Shown here piece by piece: positions 12,640 to 24,771 of a stretch of 64,000 bases of DNA (the stretch's first letter is position 1; every line of letters starts with the position of its first letter). The notes beneath the pieces are model-generated. The model was given only the letters and a program-made list of their open reading frames with translations. It made no database searches and was not told the DNA's origin. The stretch spans positions 744,001-808,000 of the forward strand of contig CAJQUW010001859.1 of the NCBI GenBank assembly GCA_907163375.1, given 5' to 3'. The stretch comes from Prostheceraeus crozeri (Eukaryota; Platyhelminthes; Polycladida; Euryleptidae). Made by a program: the position numbers and the translations under genes.

Positions 12640-13757
12640 CACCGGATGAAGTGTATCATCATCTGATTCGTTTAACAGCTGGAAAGCAAAAGGTTCTGAT
12701 CAAATCCCACCAAAACTTTTGAATGTTGCCGCGGGTTTCCTCTCTGAGCCTTTGTCATTTACGTCCAACGAATCGATTGAGACAAAGCCATTCCATCCCT
12801 TTTCAAGCACGCCTATGTAGTTCCAATACCCTAAACATCATCTGCAACTGTAAGTGATTTTCGCCCAGCATCGTTGTCGCCTGCAATTTCAGGAGTGTTT
12901 GAGCGAATAATACTGAGCAATGTTAAACCCCTTTTGCTCTCCTGTTATGGTTCGCATCAGCAGGCTTATCGTCCTGTTGGGTTCGACAACAACCGCACTC
13001 GTTGAGATCAACGAATAGATCACGAGATTTTTGGATTTCAATCATGTTTCGGTGGTCGATGTGTTTTATTTAGACTTATCACGCAGTTTTGACAGAGTTG
13101 CAAAGCAATCGACTAATTAATTTTTTTTAAATGTTTAAGGGTTTAATCATGGCTTCCTGACTTGGCTCCTGTCCTATCTGAATTCGAAGACGTTTTGTGT
13201 GAAAGTTTTGAACGCTTATGGTCCAAGGGTTTCTGTTTGTTCAGGGGTCTCCCAGGTCTCTGTACTTGCGCACTTCTTATTTGCCGCGTTGATGGACTCA
13301 ATTGACTTCTCTGCTAATAACATCGAGTGCGCTACATACGCCGACGATGTAGCAATTATAGAAGGTGTACCTACGAATTGCATATCGTCCATACATCTGA
13401 GCACCTGTGAAAATGTGATTAGTGATGCCGGGCTAACTTTGGACATTACTAAATGTAAACATCTGCGCATTAGCTCTACTCGATCGGATGCACGTACAGT
13501 CTTGGATCATGCTACAGGATTCACAAATGTAAGTTCAGTGAAGATACTGAGTGTTACACTAAGCGATCGCCTTAAGTGCAATCTTCTCTTCTCTAGCATT
13601 CCAGCAACTGCCTCTCAACATTTGAACATCATAAGGTGCATGAAATGCAGTGTCGAATGCGAATCTTATTCAGATACACATAGCATAAACATATTCATGT
13701 ATATCACAGCATCATTACATCTCTATTATTATATATGCTACTCCTGCATTGGGCTAC
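12640..13757 (+). pseudogene. LINE reverse transcriptase, decayed 5' portion
   Basis: Conserved pieces are spread over several frames. SDFRPASLSPAISGVFERII near 12855-12915 matches the first RT block. A later frame (13199-13762) contains the segment GVSQVSVLAHFLFAALMDS and the catalytic ATYADDVAI. Stops and frameshifts between them rule out a working enzyme. The + orientation and order match the ORF1 remnant upstream and the C-terminal piece at 15760-16056, so all three were one element. The sequence breaks off at the TAGAA repeats near 13758, where another LINE inserted. Confidence 0.7.
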
Positions 13758-15720
13758 TTTAGAATAGAATAGAATAGAATATGTTTATTCGATTGACTGA
13801 AAATCACACTTTGCTGAAAAAATAGACATGACATTTCAAGAAATTTCAAGTTAAAGAAAAGTAACGTTAACGCTGGAAGGGTCGAATTCAAATGTACATG
13901 CGGTTATACAGAGAAGTACAGTAAGGGACGAATGATGACGAGCGGCGCTTCGTGTTCTGCTTCATCGCCGCCAAATGTCTCGAACGAGGTAAAGTTTCCG
14001 GGGACAAATGGTGGATAATGGAGAACATGTCACTAAACAGTTTGATAGCCCTATGATCTCTGCGAATTGACAATCGGGTGAATTTTGCACATTCACATGG
14101 AACACCGCAAATTATGCGGTGGCATCTTCTTCTAACTTTCTCCAACATCTCAGAGCATCGTTTGGTAAGTCCAACAAAAACTGGAGAGTTGTATTCCAGG
14201 ATGCTGATTACACACGCATAATAGACTGACATGAGCATATCAGGCGACATATGTGGAAATTTCTTTACTTGCTTGAGCAGATATATGCGCTGGCTGGCCA
14301 ATTTAATGACGCGCGACACATGAGAATCCCATTTTAACCTATCATTGAATGTTACACCCAGGATTTTTAGCGTTGAACACATTGTCAAATTGGGCAGTAT
14401 AAACTGAACATCATTTTGTTTGCAGGACATCATGGCTCTTGTTTTACCTTGATTTAACTCCAGACCATGATTGTCGCACCAACTTTAAATGTTTTCAATT
14501 TCACTTTGGACCTTGTTTTGTAAGGAGGATGCATCGCGAAAAGGAATGACTATCACGACATCATCAGCGTATTTGGTCATCAATGCGTCAGGAGAAGCAG
14601 TTGCAAGAGAACCCATATGAGCGGAGAAAAGGTAGTGAGCAAGAATTGAGCCTTGAACAACACCTGATGTTGTGTCTCTTAATGAACTGAGAGTGAATCC
14701 TTGAATAGTCACTTGCTGTATTCTACCCTTCAAATAGCTGGCGCACCAACGAATGAATGATGGAGGAAGATTTCCGTCACAAAGTGTCTGGATGAGCTGC
14801 TCGTGATTAAGCATGTCAAATGCACGTTTTAGATCAAAGGATATTATAATGACTCCTTTAGTACCTTTCTTGTCCAGATGCTCTGTGGCAAAGTCGTGAA
14901 TACTGATAACAGAGTGAAGAGTCGAAGCTCCTGGACGAAATCCAAACTGAGTGAATGAAAAAAGGGACAACAGTTTTCACGAATAGAGTCAAGGACACAT
15001 TTTTCAAACACCTTTGAGAAAACAGACAATTATGATATTGGTCTGAGGTCATCAATACTCTGACATTTCCTTTTGGGAATAGGTTTTATATGGGCGATTT
15101 TCCATAGTGATGGGAGTTCTGAGGTCTCGATGGACAGGGAAAATAGATGAGTCAAAGGACCGGAGAAGTAAGAGGCTGCAAGACGAATAAGTTTAGGAGG
15201 GATGTTGTCACTACCACACGCTTTTTTGTCTTTTAGGAGGATCAAATGACAAAATACACTCATTTCATTGATGTCAGGATGCCAAAAAGAATCTGAGGTG
15301 GGGATCGAATCAATGATTTGTGACCAGTCAGGAGCGGGAGAGAACGTATCGGCAAATAAATCGTTTATCTTATTGGAAGCAACCTGCAGAGAAGGAAACC
15401 GTTTGAAAAGTTTTGAAAAATTGTCTTTGGACGCAGCATTTAGATCTTCCTTAATTGCATTCCAATAGCCATTCTTTTTGTTCATCATAGCTTTCATCCA
15501 TCGGTCTTTTGCCTTTGAAATCTCGGACTGAATTTTTGCTTTGTAATGGTGGTATAATGAGTATTGCCTTTTGCGATAAGCTTCAAACCGGCAGTTTATC
15601 AAATGCTTCAGCAGAGGATTCATCCAGGGCTTGTCATTAGGTGACATTTCAATGAAAACAAAAGGGGCTTCCTTTAGTGCTTGCGTGATAACATCGTGGA
15701 AGTAGAAGCACTACGGTACA
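13758..15720 (-). pseudogene. CR1/Jockey-type LINE inserted in the other LINE
   Basis: The coding strand is minus, 5' at the right. Three frames (15030-15647, 14485-14970, 13888-14433) read in order through a reverse transcriptase. They contain DKPWMNPLLKHLI, then FGFRPGASTLHSV, SFDLKRAFD (first catalytic Asp), GVVQGSILAHYLFSAHM and TKYADDVVIV (catalytic YADD). The C-terminal thumb/linker follows, with LKILGVTFNDRLKWDSHV and RRRCHRIICG. Damage is light: a frameshift pair around 14970-15030 and one in-frame TAA at 14484-14486. The frame stays open upstream of the first ATG to about 15715, where the copy is 5'-truncated, so the endonuclease is missing. Its 3' end carries AATAAA and then four ATTCT units instead of poly(A), as in CR1-like elements. 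Confidence 0.82.
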
Positions 15721-15754
15721 CCTCATTTTATAAAAAGTAGACCAGTTCACAGAG

Positions 15755-16056
15755 CCCAAACGATTTAAAAAGGCTTCTTGCCGTTGACTCTACTCCAAAA
15801 ACTTAAGAAGTTTCAAAGACGTTCCCACAAATTAATTTGCGGTGACTCTTTTATGTGTCGTAAATTTCCAGATTTATCGCATAGGCCTAAGCACATTGTG
15901 TATACAATTCGATTACAAGAACCATCAGAAAATTCTCTTCTCATCCATTGTATCATATTGTGCCTTCTCGTCTCCCGTTTTCCAGACAACTCAGGATGCC
16001 CTTATTCTCATACGATGATGAAAATCATCCCAGCAGCAATTTATAATAGAATATAA
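15755..16056 (+). pseudogene. C-terminal piece of the interrupted + strand LINE
   Basis: The frame contains LQKLKKFQRRSHKLICG and a downstream YNRI ending. These correspond to the C-terminal Cys/His-containing tail of a LINE reverse transcriptase. The same region is seen on the opposite strand in the nested LINE (RRRCHRIICG). The piece continues the + strand element whose 5' part stops at 13757, and ends in an AT-rich tail near 16060. Confidence 0.65.
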
Positions 16057-16526
16057 TGCTTACTAATTTAAATTATTAATTAAAGTAGTCCTAATGAGGA
16101 CTGATGGCGTTCTCCAATCCACAAGTATACAAAGGCAATGCTACTGTAACCATTGGATTAATCATTTCTTAAAAGTTGGCCCAATGTCCGGTAAAAGTGG
16201 AAATCTTAAGACTTGAAGCACTGCTGATTCTTACTGTTGATATACTAACACCATAGATTCCAAACACTGCCGCATACACGTTTAAAACAGACGTCTAATA
16301 TACTGTACCGACGGCAGATGCTGATAGTGGAAATAGAATAGGACAATGGTCACCATAGGATCAGGAAATTAAAAATGGATATTATAAAACAACTTGAGAC
16401 TGATGGATAAAAATAGGAAAAGTGGAGGTAAAACATTCAACGATGCTACTACACCGATTACAAATGAACTATATCTGACACTACACATGATGGATAAAAG
16501 TAAGAGTGGATAAGTGGAAAGTGGAT
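16057..16526. other. Flank of the large element, nothing recognised
   Basis: No coding signal. The last 60 bases contain GTGGATAA-type short repeats next to the insertion site. Confidence 0.5.
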
Positions 16527-16532
16527 AATGGA
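16527..16532. repeat. Left target-site duplication AATGGA
   Basis: AATGGA abuts the first base of the inverted arm. The identical hexamer follows the last base of the right arm at 45207-45212. A 6-bp duplication is characteristic of Polinton/Maverick integration. Confidence 0.85.
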
Positions 16533-16706
16533 AGTAGTAACAAAAGGTCCAGAATAAACACAGCGCGCCCTCCCCCCCCTCTGGAACGACAGAGGTTGTG
16601 GTCTGTCGTGGTGTGCCGGCCAGGTGGGTTCGCAAACTGTTCGCTGACTCCCCCCCCCTCTGCAACGACAGAGTGTGAGACTCGAGTGAGTTGGTCCGAC
16701 CGCCTG

Positions 16707-16794
16707 GTTGACTTGGGCGACCGTCCAGGTTGACGTGGGCGACCGTCTAGGTTGACGTGGGCGACCGTCTAGGTTGACGTGGGCGACCGTCTAG
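16707..16794. repeat. Four 22-bp tandem repeats in left terminus
   Basis: Four head-to-tail units contain GTTGACGTGGGCGACCG; the outermost has two changes. The mirror array lies at 44945-45032, exactly where a coordinate sum of 61739 predicts. Repeats this close to the termini are candidates for binding sites of an integrase or terminal protein; that is inference. Confidence 0.85.
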
Positions 16795-16824
16795 GTTGTC
16801 GTGGATGGTGAAATGGCTGCCAGA

Positions 16825-18050
16825 TTCGGATTCAGCGTAAAATTCTGCATCTGTGGTGTGATTTCCAGCTCAATCGGCGAGAAAAAATTTTTCTTCAAAA
16901 TTTTAACAGAGTTAAAATTTGGGACGTTTTGGTGTGTAGCGCCCAAACGAGCCATCGGATGAGAAAACGGAGGGCAGATTCGGATTCAGCGTGAAATTCT
17001 GCATCGGTAGGGTGAGTTTCAAGTCAATCGGAGTGAAAAAATTTTCGCTGACGTCCCCCCCCTCTGGACAGCTTGCTTCGATTTTGGCTTCCAGTGGACG
17101 GATTTTGTCGTGCGATAGCTCGTTTGAAAGCTAAGAGTGAGACAAATTCAGTGAAAGAAACGGCTTGTTCCTATCTGTCTTCGTTTGGATGTCAGACGCC
17201 ATTTAAGATTTTGGGAACATTGGCAAAAAACGACAGAGTTAGAATTTGGGACGTTTTGGGCTGTAGCTTCAAAACGAAGCATCGGATTGGAAAACGGATT
17301 TCAGATTTGGAATCAGCGTGAAATTCTCTATCTGTATGGTGAGTTTCAAGTCAATTGGCGAGAAAAAATTTTCAACATTTTTCGAAAAAACGACAGAGTT
17401 AGAATTTGGGACGTTTTGGTGTGTGGCGCCCAAACGAACCATCGGATGGGAAAACGGAGGCCAGATTCGGATTCAGCGTCAAATTCTGCATCCGTATGGT
17501 GAATTTGAACGCCATCGGAGAGAAAAAATTTTCGCTGACGTCCCCCCCCCCTCTGGTCAGCTTGCTTCGATTTTGGCTTCCAGTGGACGGATTTTGTCGT
17601 GCGATAGCTCGTTTGAAAGCTAAGAGTGAGAAAAATTCACTGAAAGAAACGGCTTGTTCCTATCTGTCTTCGTTTAGATGTGAGACGCCATTTAAGATTT
17701 TGGGACATTGGCGAAAAACGACAGAGTTAGAATTTGGGACGTTTTGGGCTGTAGCTTCAAAACGAAGCATCGGATTGGAAAACGGATTTCAGATTTGGAA
17801 TCAGCGTCAAATTCTTTATCTGTATGGTAAGTTTCATATCAATCGGAGAGTTTCGAGTCAATCGGCGAGAGAAATGTTCAACATTTTTCGGAAAAACGAG
17901 AGTTAGAATTTTTGCGATGGCTGCCTTCTGTAGAGCCAAAACGAAGCATCGGATGGGAAAACGGAGGCCAGATTCGGATTCAGCGTCAAATTCTACATGG
18001 AAATGAAGTATTTCCAGCTCAATCGGAGCACTAGAACCGGAGATAGACGG
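16825..18050. repeat. GC-tract satellite, left arm, about 2.5 units of 489 bp
   Basis: Each ~489-bp unit is made of three related ~163-bp subunits marked by CGACAGAGTTAGAATTTGGG, and carries one run of 7-10 C followed by TCTG. About 2.5 units are present here against about 19.5 in the right arm. Frames of 60-166 codons occur because stops are scarce, but subunit length shifts the frame, so they are not counted as genes. Confidence 0.9.
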
Positions 18051-18076
18051 GATTTTTAGTGTTTGGATGATGGGTA

Positions 18077-18161
18077 TTACGTCATCAGCTGATCGCCACA
18101 CACTATATAAGCTGGGAACCGACGGAGACTTTTCATTTAGAGGAGAACGATTGTCAGAGGT
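18077..18161 (+). promoter_or_regulatory. Inward-facing promoter in left arm
   Basis: In 35 bp there is a CRE/ATF-like TTACGTCA (18077-18084), an E-box CAGCTG (18086-18091) and a strong TATA box TATATAAG (18104-18111). A start site would be expected near 18135. A splice-donor-like AG|GTAGGT follows at 18158-18163. The layout reads as a core RNA polymerase II promoter plus a short non-coding first exon pointing towards the core. It lies just inside the satellite and is mirrored in the right arm. Confidence 0.6.
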
Positions 18162-18599
18162 AGGTCGTCTCTCTGAGCTCCGATGATAGCTTCGGACATT
18201 CCAAATCCCGAGTTTCTGTAAGAAACCGACTTAGAAAATTTCATTGCTGATATCAGCTAAGGCGTCAGACTTAGAGATTCGCCAGGAGATGGCCTTCGTC
18301 TCCAGGCCATAAAAGACTCCAAAACTTTAAAGGCTCGTAACTTTGCTTCTACAAGTCCGTTTGACTTGATTCAAAAAAGGTTCGGTCGCTATTGACCTGT
18401 CCTAAGTGATGGACTACTTATAAAATTTCATAAGTAGTGCTAAAAAGTTGAAAAATTTAAATTCACTAGTTTTGGAGGTTTTCTGGGGTTTTCGACCCTG
18501 CTGAAGTCAATGAAAGCATTTTTAATGATGTCTGAGCCAGTCTTCTCATGCTATAAGCGGCTTTTCACTGAAAGCGAGCAAGACACGGAGAGTTTTGCT

Positions 18600-19950
18600 G
18601 TAATATTCCACTGACAGGGTGTTCCTTCGGGACGGCGGACGATGCCGTAGTGATAAGTGTGGCAAGGGAATGTGTCATATTTGAGACCGTAACCGCTGGG
18701 GCAACTCATGTTGGGCATTTGACACAGCTCTCAACGTAGCACTTTGAACGCCAATCGGTTGAGTCTTAGCTATCTTGTCATGGGTGGCCTCTAAACATCT
18801 CCATTGCAAAACGCTGGTGAATCAAGCTCTCTACGGCTTGCTATCAAGCTGATCAAAGCAATAACTTGGGATGTTTCCTCAAGGTTTTCAAGTATGCTGA
18901 GTTCAAATCTGCTATCAGATTTCAAATTCAACTAAGACTAAGGCAGCTTTGAGGGGTTAGATCCCAGCTACTGTTCACTACCTTTGACTCGGCGTTGCTG
19001 TTACCACTTCGGGGCAGTGACAATGATGTCTTAAGCTGTAAAGAGCGGGTATCGGGGAAGATCTCTCACTTCCCTAGTGATCAGTACAAGGCCTTCGGGC
19101 TGTCGACGGGATCGAGTGCCACTCACTACACTCAAATCTATCATTCCTCACTAAGTGTAAATTACTGACTATACATTTGTCCTGCTATCAGGTTATTTTT
19201 GACTTGCTATCTAGTTGAATAGTCTCTTGCTATCAAGAGATTCACTTCTACTCATAAAGCACATCATCGCTGTAATACCTCCTTTGCTCGAGCGTTCCTT
19301 CGGGACGGCGGGTACTGCCGTAGAGGGATTGTGTTGCACGGGTTGTTCGTCGTTTGTTAGACCGAAACCTCTGAGCCGTTGCTCATGTTGGGCGTTCGAC
19401 TTCATACTCAACGTGACGCTTTCTCTCGCCAGGTCAGAGTACTTCAGCCATTCGACAAAGGTTAGTCTTTATGATATGGAGTAGAGTGAAATGTAATTCA
19501 TTAAATGTCCCTTCAATGATTGCTCCCATGATAAACGTTGATGAGACAAATGAAATGATTCTCATCTTCCCTTTTCAATGATTGAAATCTACTAACACAC
19601 TACCGTATAATCGTCCACTATGGGGCAAGACATGATAGAGCCTCCACGCGGTTTGCCCTGGGCAGTCTTTAGACTGGCGAATACTATCATTAAGTTGAAT
19701 CTGTTATCAGTCAACTTGAACGTTGCAAATGAAGTTCGGTGTAATACTTCCTTTCGACGGGTGTTCCTGTAAAGGGCGGCGGTGAAACCCGTAGCTATGT
19801 ATACCGCAAGGGACATTTGGCAATGGTCAATCTTGTTAAACCTCTCTGCGTCATGTTTGCAAGTGATTGCCGCTGTCTCAACGTAGTATGCATTCGCGCC
19901 AGGGCGACATTTAGCCAACTGTCGAAGGTTGCCTAAAACTTTCCATTGCA
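18600..19950 (+). repeat. Three diverged structured modules (M1-M3), left arm
   Basis: M1 (about 18600-18790), M2 (about 19175-19470) and M3 (about 19690-19950) share ordered blocks. These are TGTAATA, GTTCCTTCGGGACGGCGG, CCGTAG, TCATGTTGGGC and CTCAACGT. M1 and M2 can both form a 5-bp stem ACGGC/GCCGT with a 7-nt loop; the loop differs while the stem is kept. M3 replaces it with the arms ACGGGT/ACCCGT. A 119-codon frame on the opposite strand of M3 has no recognised family. The modules could be leader/promoter units or a structured RNA. The function is unknown. Confidence 0.6.
19181..19237. promoter_or_regulatory. Triplet of CTTGCTATCAAG-type boxes, left arm
   Basis: Boxes lie at 19181-19192 (CCTGCTATCAGG), 19203-19214 (CTTGCTATCTAG) and 19226-19237 (CTTGCTATCAAG). 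The 22-23 bp spacing is about two helical turns. Each is a near-palindrome (CTTG-N4-CAAG). Single copies also stand at 18837-18848 and, as CTGYTATCAG, at 18909 and 19701. They precede module M2 and look like operator sites for a DNA-binding protein. Confidence 0.55.
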
Positions 19951-20064
19951 TACGTTATGAGAACCATGAGTTCTACCTGTCTCTATCAATGAGACGAATT
20001 GATGAATGGAATGAAATGGGAGGACACTCACGCGCCACACGCAACATAACACACTTCTCTCTTT

Positions 20065-20400
20065 CGTAGTCTAACAAGCTCTTTACACATGGATCGCAGT
20101 CGATTGCTATCCCTGTATCAGAAGTGTAAGCTATCTTAATTTTATTTGACACTATTTCATCTATCATCATCGCCCATATGAAATGTTTTAAGATTTACAA
20201 GTTAGACTAAGCGTGCTACTATTTCCAAATGAAGAAGTATACATGGTTAAATCATCCACTTAAGCCCATCCGTAGTCTAACAAGCTCTTTACACATGGAT
20301 CGCAGTCGATTGTTATCCCTGTATCAGAAGTGTAAGCCATCTTAGGTTTATTTAACACTATTTCATCTACCATCATCACCCATATGAAGTGTCATAAGAT
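20065..20400. repeat. Direct duplication of ~100 bp, period 206 bp
   Basis: A segment starting CGTAGTCTAACAAGCTC occurs at 20065 and again at 20271 with a few substitutions. It is mirrored in the right arm near 33050-33357. It carries small frames on the strand pointing outward, and most differences between copies change amino acids, so coding is not supported. Confidence 0.7.
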
Positions 20401-23400
20401 TTACAAGTTAGAAATAAAGTTTCAATAGTGTATGCGTTAGAAATAAAGGTGTAACTGTTTGTAAAAATAAGATCGCAAGATTTACTAGTTTACAAGTTAG
20501 ACTAAGTGTAAATTAAAAATAAAATTATAACTGTTTCAAGAGTTTACAAGTCAGAAATTAAGTTTTAGCTGTTTGTATATCAAAATAAAGTTTCAAGAGT
20601 TTACAAGTTAGAAATAAAGTTTCAATAGTGTATATGTTAGAAATAAAGGTGTAACTGTTTGTAAAAATAAGATCGCAAGATTTACTAGTTTACAAGTTAG
20701 ACTAAGTGTAAATTAAAAATAAAATTATAACTGTTTCAAGAGTTTACAAGTTAGAAATTAAGTTTTAGCTGTTTGTATATCAAAATAAAGTTTCAAGAGT
20801 TTACAAGTTAGAAATAAAGTTTCAATAGTGTATATGTTAGAAATAAAGGTGTAACTGTTTGTAAAAATAAGATCGCAAGATTTACTAGTTTACAAGTTAG
20901 ACTAAGTGTAAATTAAAAATAAAATTATAACTGTTTCAAGAGTTTACAAGTTAGAAATCAAGTTTTAGCTGTTTGTATATCAAAATAAAGTTTCAAGAGT
21001 TTACAAATTAGAAATAAAGTTTCAATAGTGTATATGTTAGAAATAAAGGTGTGACTGTTTGTAAAAAATAAGATCGCAAGATTTACTAGTTTACAAGTTA
21101 GACTAAGTGTAAATTAAAAATAAATTATAACTGTTCACGTGTTAAAGCGTTGATGCAACGATGAACAATTAATAAGCTGAAAAGTTTTAGATTCACTTTA
21201 ACATTATCATATGTTTACAGATAGAAATGTATTACAGCAAAGCTACTTCATGAGTTAGTTTGCCAGGAGTGTATCATCTCAAACTTTTACTCCGACTGTG
21301 GAACATTGATTTCCATGATGAAGATTTAAATAGTTAGATTCGATGGCGAACAAGATTTACTAGTTTACAAGTTGGACAAAGTGTTCTACTATTTGTAAAT
21401 GAAAGATATCATTTCAACAGTTTAGCAGTTAGAAATAAAGTTTCAACAGTCTACAAGTTAAAAATAAAATTATAACTGTTTCAAGAGTTTACAAGTTAGA
21501 AATTAATTTTTAATGGTGTATACGTTAGAAATAAAGTTTTAGCTGTTTGTATATCAAAATGAAGTTTCAAGAGTTTACAAGTTAAGAATAAAGTTCTATC
21601 TGCTTGTATGTTAGAAATAAAACAAAGTTTCAACCGTTAACAAGTTAAAAATAAAGTTTCAATAGTTTACAAGTTAAGAATAAAGTTTCAATAGTGTATG
21701 TGTATATTAAGAATAAAGTTTTATCTGTTTCTATGATAGAAATAAAACAAAGTTTCAACCGTTTACAAGTTAAAAATAAAGTTTCAATAGTTTACAAGTT
21801 AAGAATAAAGTTTCAATAGTGTGCATGTTCAGAATAAAGTTCTATCTGTTTCTATGATAGAAATAAAACAAATTTTCAACCGTTTACAAGTTAGAAATAA
21901 AGTTTCACCAGTGTACAAGTTAGAAATAAAGTTTCAATAGTTTATATGTTAGAAATAAAGCTTTATCTGTTTACATGTTAGAAACAAAATAAAGTTTCAA
22001 CAGTTTAAAAGATAAAAACTAAAGTTTCAATGGTGTATACGTTAGAAATAAAGTTTTAGCTGTTTGTATATCAAAATAAAGTTTCAAGAGTTTACAAGTT
22101 AGAAATAAAGTTTCAATAGTGTATATGTTAGAAATAAAGGTGTAACTGTTTGTAAAATAAGATCGCAAGATTTACTAGTTTGCAAGTTAGACTTAGCGTT
22201 CTACTATTTGTAAGTGAAAGATATAGTTTCAACAGTTTACAGATTAAAAATAAAGTTTGAACAGTGTGTATGTTGGAAATAAAGTTTAAGCTGTTTGTGT
22301 GTTAGAAATAAAACAAAGTTTCAATAGTTTACAAGTTAAAAATAAAGTTTCAATAGTTTACAAGTTAAGAATGAAGTTTCAATAGTGTGCATATATTAAG
22401 AATAAAGTTTCATCTGTTTGTATGATAGAAATAAAACAAAGTTTTAACCGTTTGCAAGTTAAAAATAAAGTTTCAATAGTTTACAAGTTAAGAATAAAGT
22501 TTCAATAGTGCGTATGTTACGAATAAAGTTCTATCTGTTTATATGTTAGAAATAGAATGAAATTTCACCAGTTTACAAGTTAAGAATAAAGTTCTATCTG
22601 TTAGTATGTTAGAAATAAAACAAAGTTTCAACCGTTTACAAGTTAAAAATAAAGTTTTATCTGTTTGTATGTTAGAAATAGAGTAAAGTTTCAACCGTTA
22701 ACAAGTTAAAAATAAAGTTTCAATAGTTTGCAAGTTAAGACTAATGTTTCAATAGTGCATATGTTAAGAATAAAGTTTTATCTGTTTGTATGTTAGAAAT
22801 AAAATGAAGCTTCACCAGTTTACAAGTTAACAATAAAGTTTTATCAGCTTGTATGTTAGAAATAAAATGAAGTTTCATCAGTTTACAAGTTAAGAATAAA
22901 GTTTTATCTGTTTGCATGTTAGAAATAGAATAAAGTTTCAACCGTTAACAAGTTAAAAATAAAGTTTCAAGAGTTTACAAGTTAGAAATAAAGTTTCAAT
23001 AGTGTATATGTTAGAAATAGAGTTTTATCTGTTTGTTAAAATATGATTGCAGGATTTAATAGTTTGCAAGTTAGACTAAGCGTTCTACTATTTGTAAGTG
23101 AAAGATATAGTTTCAACAGTTTACAGATTAAAAATAAAGTTTCAACAGTGTGTATGTTGGAAATAAAGTTTAAGCTGTTTGTGTGTTAGAAATAAAACAA
23201 AGTTTCAACCGTTAACAAGTTAAAAATAAAGTTTCAATAGTTTACAAGTTAAGAATGAAGTTTCAATAGTGTGTGTGTATATTAAGAATAAAGTTTTATC
23301 TGTTTGTATGATAGAAATAAAACAAAGTTTCAACCGTTTACAAGTTAAAAATAAAGTTTCAATAGTTTACAAGTTAAGAATAAAGTTTCAATGGTGCATA

Positions 23401-24470
23401 TGTTACGAATAAAGTTCTATCTGTTTATATGTTAGAAATAGAATGAAATTTCACCAGTTTACAAGTTAAGAATAAAGTTCTATCTGTTTGTATGTTAGAA
23501 ATAAAACAAAGTTTCAACCGTTAACAAGTTAAAAATAAAGTTTCAATAGTTTGCAAGTTAAGACTAATGTTTCAATAGTGCATATGTTAAGAATAAAGCT
23601 TTATCTGTTTGCATGTTAGAAACAAAATAAAGTTTCAACAGTTTAAAAGATAAAAACTAAAGTTTCAATGGTGTATACGTTAGAAATAAAGTTTTAGCTG
23701 TTTGTATATCAAAATAAAGTTTCAAGAGTTTACAAGTTAGAAATAAAGTTTCAACACTGTGTATGTTAGAAATAAAGGTGTAACTGTTTGTAAAAATAAG
23801 ATCGCAAGATTTACTAGTTTGCAAGTTAGACTAAGCGTTCTACTATTTGTAAGTGAAAGATATAGTTTCAACAGTTTACAGATTAAAAATAAAGTTTGAA
23901 CAGTGTGTATGTTGGAAATAAAGTTTAAGCTGCTTGTGTGTTAGAAATAAAACAAAGTTTCAACCGTTAACAAGTTAAAAATAAAGTTTCAATAGTTTAC
24001 AAGTTAAGAATAAAGTTTCAATGGTGTATATTAAGAATAAAGTTTTATCTGTTTGTATGATCGAAATAAAACAAAGTTTTAACCGTTTACAAGTTAAAAA
24101 TAAAGTTTCAATAGTTTACAAGTTAAGAATAAAGTTTCAATAGTGTGCATGCTAAGAATAAAGTTCTATTTGTTTATATGTTAGAAATAGAATGAAGTTT
24201 CGTCAGTTTACAAGCTACGAATAAAGTTCTATCTGTTTAAGTTTACAAGTTAGGAATAAAGTTCTATCTGTTTGTATGTTAGAAATGAAGTTTTATCTGT
24301 TTGTATGCTAGAAATAAAGTTTCATCAGTTTCCATATTAAAAAATAAAGTTTTTAGCAGTTTACAAGTTAAAAATAAAGTTTTAATAGTGTATGCGTTAG
24401 AAATAGAGTTTTAGCCTTTGTATGCTAGAAATAAAGGTATAGCTATTTGTAAAATAATAAAAATTGTAAG
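20400..24470. repeat. AT-rich tandem array, left arm (4.1 kb)
   Basis: The basic unit is about 30 bp of the type AGTTTACAAGTTAAGAATAA followed by AGTTTCAAT. Near 20.47-21.07 kb these are grouped into a 200-bp higher-order unit marked by GATCGCAAGATTTACTAG at 20471, 20671, 20871 and 21072. A non-repetitive patch (21135-21350) follows, then a long irregular array to 24470. No gene lies within. Confidence 0.9.
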
Positions 24471-24494
24471 TGATTAGCATATTTCGTTTGCTGA

Positions 24495-24771
24495 AAAGAA
24501 GGTGTTCCGCCTGTTAGTGTTGGTGTATTAATATTGAAGAATTTGGTAGTATCTGTTCAATTGAAGACTATAATGGTTCTAGCAAATATTAAAAACAGCA
24601 GCCATTATATAATTTATGAAACTGAACCCTTTCCTGCTGCTCTCATTCGAGTGGTACCCTATACATATTACCATCCTTCATAACGGGCATTGTATCATAA
24701 CAGGCTTATGTGATTTCAATAAAGTATCACGGATTGTTAAATTCCTAATGTGTTATCTGTTTAATGTATAG
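24495..24771 (+). pseudogene. TATA-binding-protein-like (TBP fold) remnant
   Basis: Two overlapping frames read as one half-repeat of the TBP saddle. The first (24495-24683; ATG at 24573) contains LKNLVVSVQLKT, NIKNSSHYIIYE and FPAALIR. The second (to the TAG at 24769-24771) contains HITILHNGHCIITG and NKVSRIVKFL. These correspond to TBP-family landmarks: an N-terminal strand, YEPExFPxLIxR, then IFxxGKxxxTG and a C-terminal helix. The switch at about 24651 costs one base, so the gene appears broken by a single-base insertion. Only one of the two expected half-repeats is seen. TBP-like proteins bind promoter DNA. The gene lies downstream of the left-arm promoter and reads away from it. Confidence 0.6.

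Noticed and set aside
20400..24470. CRISPR-like array
   Set aside because: Units are irregular, repeat and spacer are not separable, and the context is a eukaryotic transposon. It is an AT-rich tandem repeat.
24640..24660. Programmed +1 frameshift in the TBP-like gene
   Set aside because: No slippery run or stop-dependent context is visible. A simple one-base insertion in a decaying gene is more economical.
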